Shown here in pieces: positions 34,316 through 45,197 of a DNA stretch of 64,000 nucleotides. Position 1 is the first letter of the stretch. Each line of letters opens with the position of its first letter. Source of the DNA: Chamaecyparis obtusa (lineage: Eukaryota > Streptophyta > Pinopsida > Cupressales > Cupressaceae). The notes beneath the pieces are model-generated. The model had not been told where the DNA came from and ran no database searches. It saw only the letters and a list, made by a program, of their open reading frames with translations. Both the position numbers and the translations under genes were made by a program. The stretch covers positions 943,501 to 1,007,500 of the forward strand of contig BSBK01001879.1 of the NCBI GenBank assembly GCA_027943335.1, in the 5' to 3' direction.

Positions 34316-34333
34316 TCCTCGGTAGTGACACCT
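34316..34333 (-). other. RLG-C primer binding site (decayed tRNA-Asp type)
   Basis: On the minus strand GGTGTCACTACCGAGGA lies four bases after the LTR end. Against the tRNA-Asp site GGCGCCGTTGCCGGGGA all differences are transitions. Athila elements typically use this primer. Confidence 0.7.
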
Positions 34334-34337
34334 AAAA

Positions 34338-35557
34338 TGAACAGTCTCACAATAGGTAATGATAATCACACCATTGTCTCTCTTAGGAGTAATGTATTCA
34401 TACTAAGGATTACTTTTTCCATCATTAAATGCATTTATATTGTCAACCCAAGGACATAGACTTGAAATGGGATAGCACAGTTTGTGCACCAAGCTCCTCA
34501 AAGAGTCATACTACTTATGTTGCAGGAAGATAAAATGCATAAAAGAAACCTATGCTATTGCTGCAGGAAAGTAAGCATACTTAACTACTTAATGAAATCA
34601 CTGCTGAAAGCTTACAAACTAGCTTACAAACTAAACTAAAGTCTGCTTAACCACTTAAAGTGTTCACTATGTCTATCTCTGCAAGTGCTGCAGGAACATT
34701 CATAGTAGTAATGTTGTAGGAGTAAAATAGTGACTTCTACTTGAAAATATGAAGAATGCAAAAAGTAATTCTACTATATCCTAATCTACTCCACCTCCCA
34801 AGTGGCCCCCCTTGGCTGGCTTCTACCAATTACTAACACAAAAGATACTTCAAAATCACTCTTTCATTATATTCTCATAAACTGATTACATAGTAATGGA
34901 ACAAGAAATGAAACATAGAAAAGATTAGTTCTGCTACAAAACACAACTTACATATCTATTTTCTCATTACATTGCTTAATCCATCCAATCCATTTATATA
35001 GAGGATTGACATTTTATTGAAAACATGAAAGTAGATTCTAACTAAGTCTCACCAAAGAAAGGGGAAACATAACAACCACGATAGAGTACAATAAAGATCA
35101 GATAACTAATTTTTAATAGACTAACAAGCATTAAGGAAATATAGTAGAGTTGTTTCCTATATTCCCTGGAATAATGGCTCCTCTCAAGTAGCGGCATGGT
35201 CCTTGGTACTGTAATTGCTTTCTCCGCCATAACTAGAATTTCAATGCCTTTCTTCAATGTGGTCGATCCACTCCCAGATGCTCCTTATTTTCCTTGCAAG
35301 TCAGTACGTGGTATATATACAAGTCAACTTAATCAATTCTTACTCAAATATTAGAACGCGGATTAAAGTAGCTGTATGAAGTACTAAAATTTATATATAA
35401 TGTTCGACAAAACATGTCACATCTAACTACCCATAATCTTGGTTTTAACTGTACTTTATCACAAATTCACATAGTTATAAGGTTATGAAATGTATTGGAA
35501 ATGTTTCAATAGAGCATAAAGATTATAATAAAATAGAGACAATAAATTGTCTCATCA
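34338..35557 (-). repeat. RLG-C 5' LTR (right)
   Basis: 1,220 bp, same ends as the left LTR. The 10-bp length difference is largely explained by a 12-bp tandem duplication (AGCTTACAAACT) at about 34609-34632. CTGCAGGA-type motifs recur at the matching sites. Confidence 0.95.
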
Positions 35558-35820
35558 ATGAAATTGAAAAGTCATGAGTTGTGCCAATATCATGCCTTAG
35601 ATGGGCCATTACATTTGTAGAGATGACTTGTATTAAATATTTTTAGGAATCTCTACAAACCCATCATTGACTAACATTGTTGTAGAGAATGCAAGGATGC
35701 AATATTTTAAGCAACCTTACTCCCTTTTTCTAGAGGTTACTACATAATTTTGAGGTCTCATTGACCTCTTCTTTATCTTGCACCTCTCTGCAACACCATC
35801 ATCAATAAGTATGAGAGTGT
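35558..35820. repeat. RLG-C right TSD and dispersed repeat copy A, right part
   Basis: Begins with the ATGAA duplication (35558-35562), then continues the match to copy B (58484-58744). Shared blocks include GAGGTTACTACATAATTT and TTGCACCTCTCT. Copy B is cut at 58744 by RLG-E, so the match cannot be followed further. A minus-strand frame (35717-35917) reads DGVAERCK-KKRS, partly echoed in copy B, but I do not recognise it. Confidence 0.8.
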
Positions 35821-37997
35821 TATCCTTGTGGATTTTGAGTTTGCAACACCATTTTTCTTTAAATATCTCTTTGGATATCACTCTCCATTTAAATACCCCT
35901 CTAGCTATGATGCACATGGTTCCTTCCTTTTATCCAAATAAACATCTTGCAATTGTATTTTCACCAATTTGGTCATGTTCCAGAAGTCACGTATCTTCTT
36001 TAGAACATTCATTTATATTAATATCTGAATAATGAAGTCTAGTGGGAAGAAGAACTTATAACTTCTAAATTCACACACACTAGAGAAATCTCACGACTGT
36101 ACTCCTTGAATACCAAAAAAGTTACTTTCATGTAACAATATTCTACATATCTATGCCTTTACAATATCAAATATTTTTGTTAGCTCACTATAAACCTAAA
36201 AAAATTTAGAATTTGTCAGCCATAAGTGACCCCTTGATTCTAGTGCATGCCACATCAAATGCTCATAAATGGAAAATCCATCACATCTCTATACCTGCTT
36301 CTGAAAATCCTCCTTAGTGCCCTATGAAACTCTTATGGTAGTATGATGGCCTACCTCCATTTTAGATTTCGATCACTGTCTACTAACCCTCACACTGTGC
36401 GTAGCATACCATTGATCCTTTCCCTATCAAAGAATCAAACAATAATCACTGGTCCATTTGAATGTTAACTTTTGACATGGAACATGGACTGATAAATCAA
36501 CAAATAGAAACACCCAAGTCACCACCTCATCATCGAACACCATCTTTAACAACACTAGCCAACCATAAACACATGGCAAGATCTTGTGATCCCACACTAG
36601 ATAAATTAATTAAATTGGATAATGGGATCATGAGAACAATCGATCCCTTCCTTTCTTTAACCATCACTTAGAACACAAACTCATCCTTATGATATAAAAT
36701 TTGATCACCTTTTTGATTGGATGAAAACATCTTTGTTGATTTTACCATTTTGCTAAAAGATTAGCACGTAAGCTACAAATATTTTAACCTCATCATAATC
36801 AACAACTTCAACATTTAAAAAATATTCTATTAAATTTAACCAATTAACCACCTCCATCTGTCACCAACTGCCACACATCTTAGTCCCATGCTCTCACTCA
36901 CAAATTAACCAAGACATGCAACACCATCTCGTGATCGTGCACAATATAATCTTCAAGCAAGTTTGATCATGGGATCATAAGGATTGTCGATCTTTACAAC
37001 ACTTTATTCTCTAAGTACTAATGAGGTAGAGTATCCATCCAACATCTTTTTAGATAGATTAAAAGATCACCATTGAAAATAAGCATGTGTTAAAAGATAA
37101 ATGTATTAGTAATATGATCTTTAACCAAGAGGAATGTCGAACATAACATAAGATATCAACGTAAATAACTAATCAATGAACAATTGATAGATGGAAAAGC
37201 CTCACCATCTCGCGATCAATTGGGTCTATCCCATAACATCATAATAGGATCATGGGGTGAATGAGAAAACAACACATAACCCACTACTTGAAAAAGTAAA
37301 GGGTCCCACCAAATATGAATAATTAACCCATAACTCAGTGAAATAAAAGGAAATGCTATGAGGTGAGGCCTTAGGAAAATACAACTTGAGGCAAAAAAGA
37401 TTAAGAAGGACCCACACTTAATTATTTATGGTGCTAGGTTTTAACAAATAAGTCCCCTTTTAACGATGACTACGATCTTGGCCTTATGAGCCAAAAAGGT
37501 AACGACAGAAAATAACAACGTAGGGTTTATTAAAAATATTTTAATTGACCCAAGACCCTAAACCCTAACAAAAGAACAAGGGTCAGAAATGATCATAAGG
37601 GATGAAAGAAAGGTGAAGAACATACCTCCTCAAATGATAAAGTATGGAAATCATAAGGTATCTGAAAGCATGAAGGCCATAACAAGGCACTTACTCAAAT
37701 CTTCAAAGGGCTCCCTCACAATAATTTCAACAATGGTAATCTCAAAAATTTTGAGAGTACCAATAGTGGCTTTATTTTGGGATGTATGCCTCTTGTAGGC
37801 ATAGTAAGATCACATATCTTTGGGTTGAGCAAACCACACATCTTCCATATAACTTATTATCCAAGCAAAACAAGACTCATTTCTTGTTTGGTGGCCCCAA
37901 GCCACCAAACAATATAACACCAATATTTACCCCTATCAAAAGTCTAATTTTGATCCTCATATGTGATCAACAATAAAAAAAAATCATCATTGCATAC
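35821..37997. other. unassigned region with three degenerate repeats
   Basis: No coding frame can be supported. Three related segments at about 36570-36660, 36920-37010 and 37200-37265 share TCTCG(T/C)GATC followed by GGATCATG(A/G)G. A two-copy CCCTAAA run (about 37555-37569) resembles the plant telomere repeat but is far too short to be more than an interstitial trace. It may be the 3' untranslated region or LTR of RLG-D. Confidence 0.4.
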
Positions 37998-38193
37998 TCA
38001 TTGCCCAGATACATAAGCATTCAGGAGCTGAAAAATGATTCCATATTTGCAAATGCCCATGTCCTTCCAATCACACCTCATATCATAATCATAATCTAGC
38101 AAGTATGGAACACCATTCACTTCATCTTTAGGTGGACTAGAAATGAAATATTCAAATGTTAATGCATCAAAATATAATATAAAATGATCATCA

Positions 38194-38546
38194 TGCATTA
38201 ATAGTGGTCAACACCTCCTTGGAGATTCATGACATGGCTTAACCTCCTTCTATGGGTCGGGTTAAATATGACATTTGTATCAGGCATTAATAGTTTGAGC
38301 TTTTGGTGCAATGACAAATGATTCCAATAATTGTTATTAGAGCTTTGGGTCATAGGTTTGAGTCTCCATTCAGTGGGTGTTGAAGGCTCATTCGATGTCG
38401 ATGGGGAGATTTTTGACTTGGTGGTCAACACCTCCTTGGATATTTTTGACATGGCTTAACTGCCTCTTGTGGGTCGGGTTAAATCTAACATTTGTATTAG
38501 GCATTGATAGTTCAAGCTTTTTGTGCAATGACAAATTATTCCAACA
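38194..38546 (+). mobile_element. TRIM-1, TSD CATCA/CATCT
   Basis: Terminal repeats of about 136 and 133 bp (38194-38329 and 38414-38546) flank an 84-bp core. The core starts with a PBS-like TTGTTATTAGAGC and ends in GATGGGGAGAT, a purine tract. No coding capacity. Flanks CATCA and CATCT match at 4 of 5. It is the most diverged of the three TRIMs here, so probably the oldest. It needs enzymes from another element to move. Confidence 0.8.
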
Positions 38547-38586
38547 CATCTGACTTAGAAGAAGTTGAAACACCTGATTTGGTTTC

Positions 38587-38921
38587 TGTTGGAAAAATGG
38601 TCAGTGCTCCCCTTGGGATTCATGACATAACTTAACCGCCTCATGTTTCTTCTATAAGTCTAGTGGTTGTATCAGGCATTAATAGGTCAATATTTTGGTG
38701 CAACGACAACCACTACTTGTAACAAGTGGTATTAGAGCTTGGTCATAGATTTGAATCCCCTCGGGTAACGCTAAGGGGGAGATTGTTGGAAAAATGGTCA
38801 GCACTCCCCTTAGGATTTGTGACATGGCTTAGCCACCTCCTGTGTCTTTTATAAGTCTAGTGGTTGTATCGGGCATTAACAAGTTGATCTTTTGGTGCAA
38901 CGACAACCACTACTTGTGACA
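38587..38921 (+). mobile_element. TRIM-2, TSD GTTTC
   Basis: Perfectly structured: 138-bp LTRs (38587-38724 and 38784-38921), both TGTTGGAAAAATGG to CTTGT(A/G)ACA, a 59-bp core, PBS TGGTATTAGAGC at 38727-38738 and PPT AAGGGGGAGAT at 38773-38783. GTTTC flanks both sides exactly. It sits 40 bp from TRIM-1 in the same orientation, in the same ORF. At 335 bp it is among the smallest LTR elements. Confidence 0.92.
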
Positions 38922-39693
38922 GTTTCATGCCACTCCTCAACTTCATACAAAGGTTCAACCAATAAGGCACTTTGTTCCTTAATGATGTCTTCATACAACA
39001 TATTACAAACCAAGTGCAAACCTATTTCATAAATATTGTGACATTGGACTAGTTGATCTTCATCATCATCCCCATCAAACAATGCATTAGATTCTTCATT
39101 AAAATTGCTATCCACATCACTACCACAATAATCTCCATCCAAAGAAGATAAAACTGAATATGAACAAGAATAATGTTCATCATTGTAGTCCTTATGACAT
39201 GAAGGCTCATTGTCACACCTCTCATCTTCTTCATCAACAAAGTAACTACATGAAAGTGATTAATACAAACATGAATCAATATCATCAACACTTTGTAAAC
39301 CTACATCATCATTATCTGATGCACAACCTTCTTCATGCAAGCTACATGACCCGTAAAAAATATATGACTTCTGGTCAGTATCACATGTAGCCTCTAGCAT
39401 GGAATAAGAAATTATTCCATCACATGGTGTGAACTCAGAAAATGACTCCATCTCTACTTCAATTGTACACATTTCTTCACTAACATTTTCATCTGCAACA
39501 TGAGGAATAACCAATGACTACAACCAATTATTTTCTCTCGCATCATTTGAACCAAAATTACATACATGGTTAGCATGATCAACAAGGACATATATATTTT
39601 GATATGTATCTTCATCTCTCAACTCACACCCATCATTTGATTGTTCATGACAACAAGCACCAACTGAAAGGAAACCCTTCATGACTCCATATT

Positions 39694-40272
39694 TTAAATT
39701 ATTCTCAATATCCATTCTCTCATAGATGCCTGATGCAAGGTGTTGGGCTCTTTATCTCTCAACAAGAAACTCATCTTCCCATCAAAATCTCCCAAATAAA
39801 TACATAAACAAACCTCATCATTAGGCCTATAGTTGATTGGGATTTCACCCAATGTCTTTGCAAATCTGATGTTTAAAGAAGGGACTAATTCACACTCTTC
39901 AATCTGAATCTTCATGAGTCTTTGAATCAATGCATGTGTATTAACCCTCTCACCAAACTTCTCCAAGAAGGTCACAACTAATTCTTCCTAAGAAGAAATA
40001 GAAAATGTTGGTTAAAAAGAAAACCAATCTTTGGCATCTTCCCTCAAAGTTTGCACAAACAACTTCATAAAGACATCTTCATGAAACACTTCATAGTCAC
40101 TCATCAGATCAACAAACGTTTGCAAGTGCTTACTTGCTGATTCAAATTTCTTCCCACTAAACCTTGGTAAATAATTCATAATCTTAGTAGGAACAACATT
40201 GGGGAAGCCTGTAATGTCATAAAAAAATGCCTTATATCTTTGCATAGAGAAATAACTACAAGAACCTAACAT
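39694..40272 (-). pseudogene. RLG-D Gag (Ty3/gypsy capsid region)
   Basis: Opens at 40272 on the minus strand. It reads IMNYLPRFSG, KHLQTFVDLMSDYEVFHEDVFMKLFVQTLREDAKDWF, then after a stop and shift FLEKFGERVNTHALIQRLMKI and LLRDKEPNTLHQA. This is the plant gypsy Gag pattern LPKFSG...D-V-MRLF-SL-GDA-WF. It is followed by an acidic region instead of a zinc knuckle. Its 5' leader was pushed to 56322 and beyond when TRG-2 inserted just upstream. No pol was found; it may lie beyond a deletion. Confidence 0.8.
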
Positions 40273-40319
40273 GGGCTACATATTATGTAAAAACATACTT
40301 GATGTTTCTCACATATACA

Positions 40320-41420
40320 TGTTGGAAAATTGGCTGAGTAGGATATCAAATTGTTGTCATTATGGCAACATATAATCAGTATGAAGATCACACTATGATA
40401 GCAAGCATTTATGTTAGAGCACAAGTAAAATTTTCTAAGTATAAGCAACTTTTTCCAGTCTAATCGGAGACAGTTTTGGATAGTGATGTTGATAGAAGTA
40501 GGTTCAGTGCATGTGCACTTGAACATGGATAAGTCTATGTATGACAAAGACACATGTGAAAGTGCAAGTATGTACAACATGTACGAAAGGAGATATTGCA
40601 AGATTACAGAGACAGAGTCACGACCGACCTAAGCAGAGCATGAAGACAAAACAAGTATAATAGTTAAGGGATTATTTTTTTTATTAAAATAATTACTTAA
40701 CCATACAAGGGACGACATCCTAGATGTTAACTCTTGGGAAGCATAAGTTAATTTTGTATTTATGTTTTGTAAAGTCGACTAAAATGTTATTATTCTTAAT
40801 AGCTTGTATAAATGTAAGAAGTATGTAATGTGAAGAGACACACGTGATGTAATAAGATATTGTAATGATATGATGTGAAGATATATGGTGTAAAAGAAAA
40901 GAAAGAAGACTTTGTATATGAAAGCGAAGAAGCTAGAAAGCTAAATCAGAATAGGAAAGATATTCGACAATAGTGAAAGGTTATGTACTTTACCTTTTGT
41001 ATCAAATATCATTGTATATTACATGTTTAGGTAGTGAGATCATCTTGTAATCATTCTATTTTGTAATACCAACTCTTAGCAGGGTTGAGGCTTCTAACAA
41101 GGCCTAGAGTCCTTTAATCAGGACAAAGACACTATATGTATGTAATAGACTCCTAATAGGGTCAACATCCTTAACTAGATACTTTTGATTAGTGGATCAG
41201 TTGTTGGTACCATCTCCACCGGGGTTTTCTCTTGGCCAGGGTTTCCTTGAGAAAAAAACATGTTGTTATGAGTTCATTCAATTTATTGCTTTGCATGTTA
41301 TTTAATCTACTTCGTTTTGCAAGCATCAAGTTAATTTGTTATATCCATAATTGGGCAAAAGTAAAAGTTTGTAGAATACTGATTTACACCCCCCCCTCTT
41401 AGTATTCCCTATTTCTAACA
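40320..41420 (+). repeat. TRG-2 5' LTR
   Basis: 1,101 bp, TGTTGGAAAAT to TTTCTAACA. It contains CTAACAAGG-type motifs at about 41075, 41093, 41112 and 41152, and near the end a C-run with CTCTTAGTATTCC, shared with RLC-1 and RLC-3. Divergence from the 3' LTR is roughly 7% over the first 335 bp. Confidence 0.93.
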
Positions 41421-41422
41421 AT

Positions 41423-41434
41423 TGGTATCAGAGC
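41423..41434 (+). other. TRG-2 primer binding site (tRNA-iMet)
   Basis: TGGTATCAGAGC, two bases after the LTR end; full 12-base match to the initiator tRNA-Met site. Confidence 0.95.
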
Positions 41435-41476
41435 TTAGTTACTCAGAAGAAAATTATTCACAAAAAGCCTAGTAGC

Positions 41477-42745
41477 TTGAGTAAGATCTCTATGGATATG
41501 GATCAATTACAGAAGAATCTTGAAGAAGCTCTTGAATATATTGATATTCTTACTGAGGAAAGAGATACTCTGAAAGGGAAATATGATGATGCAAAGAAGT
41601 TCATTGAGAAGCTAAAAGAAAAATTGGAAGAACTGAAATCAAAGAAAGAACCTACAATTCAAATCAAAGATTGCGATGAAATTTCAAATCTAAAGAAATA
41701 AAATGAGATCCTTAAACATGAATTGAAGATTGTAGATCTGAAGTTAAGTTTGAAAGATGGAAACAACAAGAATGAATCAAATCTGAAATCTGAAAATGAA
41801 GATCTGAAGACTAAACTTTGTAAAGTGACATCTGAACTTGAGAAAACCAAATTATAGTATGTTGAACTTGAGAGGTATAATACAATTGTGAAAGGTTAAT
41901 TGACTCAGTCTAAACAACATCTTGAAAAACTGTATTCCACCATTGAGAAGATTGATGAACAATTGTCTTATCAAAAGCCATATTATGATACAACTGGTCT
42001 TGGATTTAATTCATATAAGATAAGTGAAGAACGCAAGGAACCAGATCTGAAAATACCTGAGAACAAAGATGAAAAGAAACCTGATGAAGCTAACAAATCC
42101 AAAGACATACCTAATCCACCTAAAGAAGATGAATCACCTAAAGATATGCAAAGAGAATTCAAAGGTAGATGTTTTGCATGTAATAATTTTGGACATATGA
42201 AGAAAGATTGCACAGGTAAGCAATTCAAACCTCTCAATGGTTATTGTTATAATTGTCATGGTTTTGGACATAGAGCTATTGATTGTAAGAAACCTAAATT
42301 CAATGATAATAATAGTGGTAGTAGAATATTTAGAGATACTAACCATGCATATAAGAGACCTATTGAAGATATGAAAAGAAGAAATGGAGTTGTTTGTTAT
42401 AGATGCAACAAGATTGGACACATTGCCAGAAATTGCAGATCACAAATTAGCCAGACATAACTAAGATATGGAAATAATGGAATAGTTTGCTAGATATGTA
42501 ACAGATTTGGTCATACAACAAGATTTTGCAGAATGAACAATATGAGAAACCCTAATCCTAGAAGCTATACAAGGAGAAATGAGAATGCAAGCAACAGTAA
42601 AAAAGGATGCTATAGTAATTCAGAGGAAGTAAAATTTGTTAAAGCCACAGATCAAGTAGACACACTCAGTACACAAGGTAATCAGACAAGTGAAGTATCT
42701 GATAGTAAGTGTGAATCTTTTCCTAACCCATCTCAAAGTACTTAA
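41477..42745 (+). pseudogene. TRG-2 Gag-like protein: coiled coil plus four CCHC knuckles
   Basis: One frame of 422 codons from ATG 41477 to TAA 42743-42745, with five internal stops (41699, 41855, 41897, 42458, 42491), each one C-to-T change from a Gln codon. Residues 1-150 are a strong coiled coil (LQKNLEEALEYIDIL, KKFIEKLKEKLEELK). A short YYDTTGLGF motif follows, typical of the tail of copia Gag. Then four knuckles: C-FA-C-NNFG-H-MKKD-C, C-YN-C-HGFG-H-RAID-C, C-YR-C-NKIG-H-IARN-C and a fourth, of which the second residue codon is a stop. The usual copia capsid domain is not recognisable. Probably RNA-binding and particle-forming. Confidence 0.85.
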
Positions 42746-42787
42746 TTCATAAAGAATGCATTAGAATAGGATCTTAGGATATTGTAG

Positions 42788-44274
42788 TGATGAACTACAA
42801 TTGATTGAGAACTTGATTGATGAACTACAAGTGATTAGAGATCACCGAGCACAAAATGATTATGTAAGATAATTGAATCAGTAGTTATGTTGTTATTGAT
42901 GTCAACTAATTTTGACAGTACTTATCATGATAGTTGCACACATCTACACATTTTTAAAGTAGAGAGAAGAGATAAAGAACTAAGATATCTACATTGAAGA
43001 AGATGGATATGACAAATAAGGATAAGGAATACTTTGGGTAACTTATTGATGAGTCTATGACTTCATATTGTTGACTTGATTATGTTGCACCAACTAGTTA
43101 TGAAGAAGGAATCGAAATGTTACAAAGTAGTTTTCTCAGTTAATAAAGCATTCCAGTATACACCAAGCTAGTGTAGTGTATACTAAGCATAGTTACAACT
43201 GAGCTTGTATTTACCGACGCATTTTTGTATTAACCAAGAATGGTCAAAAGAACAAAATGATTAGTTTAGCCGACATAAATTGATGAGCTGTAAAGTGTAT
43301 GATTTCAAGGTGGAAGATAAAGTTTGTTACAAAGATCAATGACTAAATTTTTTTTGAAGAATATCTAAAGGATGGAAATGAAATGAGTTATTGACACATT
43401 TTCCAAGGAAGGTTTAAGCGGCAAAATCAATGAAGGAGATAAAGCAGCAAAATCTGATGCATGAAAATAAAATAGTTTACTCGTCTATTTAAGAGGCAAT
43501 GATTTCATTGTGAAAAGGATGTCAGAGGAAGGAGACTATAGAGATATCATGTGAACAAAGCTTCATGCATGCCTGATCAGATTGGTTAAAGAAGAACCGA
43601 ACTGCAAAGTTAACCGAGTGTCAGAGAGCTTATACCGAGTGACAGTAAGTTATTGAATATTGAAGAACTAAATTGAAATATTGATCAGAGGATTTGTATG
43701 GACTTAGAATAGATCCAAACATCTACAAATCCATTTGTATTGTAATCAGATTAATTGTTGTTATAGTTTAACCATTGTAAATAGATAAATCTCTTAACCG
43801 AGTGGACTTGAAAGTCTTATATGTCATTCATAGAATGTACATTGTTATCCTATCAACCCCATAGTGAATGATGGTTGGATGATAACTGTTAGTGTTAAAT
43901 CCTCTAATAAGGTCACACCTTACAATGTGTTTTGTAACCTTTAACAGGGTTGGCTCTTCACTGAGCTCACTCTAGAAGAGTGAAGATATTTTGGGTTACC
44001 GGTCCTAGGTGTTTTTTCCCTTTACAGGGTTTCCACGTTAAATCTTTTGTGTTATGTATTTATGTGGTGATTGTTTGGATATCATACTTTACATATTGCA
44101 TATTTGATTTGGTCGGTAATCACTATGAGTAATTAACTGGTAATTGGTAAAGTCACAGATAGTTTAATATTTATGTTTACCGAGCTATAGAATTAGCTGA
44201 ATTTGTTTTAAGTGATATATTTTGTAATTGGGATTGTGGATAACTGATTCACTCCCCTCTCAATTATTCTAACA
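42788..44274 (+). repeat. RLC-3 5' LTR
   Basis: Starts TGATGAACTACAA, ends ATTCTAACA. It holds CTAATAAGG and TTAACAGGG motifs near 43911 and 43937, and the U5 end CTGATTCACTCCCCTCTCAATTA. Confidence 0.92.
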
Positions 44275-44276
44275 AT

Positions 44277-44288
44277 TGGTATCAGAGC
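44277..44288 (+). other. RLC-3 primer binding site (tRNA-iMet)
   Basis: TGGTATCAGAGC, two bases after the LTR end. Confidence 0.95.
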
Positions 44289-44359
44289 ATCTTAGTTGCT
44301 TGGAACAGATTTTTAAGGACTTCAACATAAAGATCACAAAATATATAAGAGGGAAGTGT

Positions 44360-45197
44360 CGAAGCTGAACAAGGACAACTTTATAATATGGAAAAGTTGA
44401 ATGAGACTGTATATATCTAGTATTGGGAATTCTGCCCTCACCCTATTGGATAATGGCTACTTAGCACCACCTATAGGACCTTTGACTCTTGATCAATTGA
44501 GAGATAGAAATGAGCATAATATTACTATGATGGAGATTGTTATTGCTCTATCTGATGCCAAATTTGAAGATGTCAAAGATTGCCTTACTTCTAAGGAAAT
44601 GTGGGATAAACTTGCTCAATTTTATAGTGGTGATGCAAATGTGAAAAGAGCAAGAGATGAAAGTTTAAGAGGAAGATTGATGATATGAAAATGAAAGAGG
44701 GAGAAAACATTGTGCAGTATAAAAACTGAATAAAAGAGGTAGTCAATGCTATCAGAGGATCTGGTGGAGTTATTAAAGAAGATATAGTGGTAAGCAAAAT
44801 CTTGAGAACCTTATTACCTATTTATGCAATCAAAATTTTTTCTATACATGAAATGAGGTCTGCACCTGGCAGTTCTCTTACTCTTGACAATCTAATTGGT
44901 AAACTAACAACTTTTGAGCTGAACAACTTTGATAATAGTGTTGTACCATCTGTAGAATCTACTTTTATGTCTTCTTTGAAGATCGCTAAGTCTAGTAGTA
45001 GAAATAATAGAGATGATAATGACAGTAATAATGATGATGAGCTTGATGAGCTTGAAGCTCTTATGGCCAAAAGATTACCTAAAGGTAAAGGTAGATATAA
45101 GGGTAAATTACCTTTGGCATGTTTTAACTGCAAAGAATTTGGTCATATTGCTGTTAGATGCCCGAATAGGAAAGATGATGATAGAAACAAAGACTGA
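44360..45197 (+). pseudogene. RLC-3 Gag
   Basis: Starts with KLNKDNFIIWK near 44360. A stop is followed by the UBN2-type Gag: MRLYISSIGNSALTLL, ALSDAKFEDVKDCLTSKEMWDKLAQFYSG, then a frameshift near 44680 and KMKEGENIVQYKN-IKEVVNAI, ILRTLLPIYAIK. A Ser/Asp/Asn-rich spacer (NDDELDELEALMAKRLPKG) leads to one knuckle C-FN-C-KEFG-H-IAVR-C near 45118-45165. Standard copia Gag layout; packages RNA. Confidence 0.88.

Larger units (their letters stand above)
24152..35557 (-). mobile_element. RLG-C: complete Athila-like Ty3/gypsy element
   Basis: Two direct LTRs (24152-25361 and 34338-35557), perfect 5-bp TSD ATGAA, PBS next to the right LTR and PPT next to the left LTR, so the element reads on the minus strand. 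Order: LTR, PBS, Gag, protease, RT, RNase H, integrase, extra ORF, PPT, LTR. A tRNA-Asp-type PBS and an additional ORF after integrase point to the Athila lineage. Total 11,406 bp. LTR divergence is roughly 4% over the first 290 bp. The coding regions hold several stops and a frameshift in RT, so it is non-autonomous now. Confidence 0.95.
37998..39715 (-). pseudogene. RLG-D post-Gag acidic region, split by two TRIMs
   Basis: A minus-strand frame very rich in Asp, Glu, Ser, Cys and Tyr (for example DDVGLQSVDDIDSCLY, SDVDSNFNEES, DGDDDEDQLVQ). It follows Gag directly and ends at a stop near 37998 after LLNAYVSGQ. TRIM-2 interrupts it at 38922/38586 and TRIM-1 at 38547/38193. Removing each TRIM with one TSD leaves an uninterrupted frame across both sites. 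Two single stops occur elsewhere. I do not recognise the region; it could be a gypsy spacer before protease or a separate acidic protein. Confidence 0.6.

Noticed and set aside
36570..37265. CRISPR-like array
   Set aside because: Repeats are few, degenerate, long and irregularly spaced, and this is plant DNA.
37553..37569. Telomere repeat array
   Set aside because: Only two CCCTAAA units; too short to mean more than chance or a telo-box.
40320..41420. TRG-2 LTR as a host promoter or gene-bearing region
   Set aside because: Direct-repeat partner, TSD, PBS and PPT show it is an LTR.
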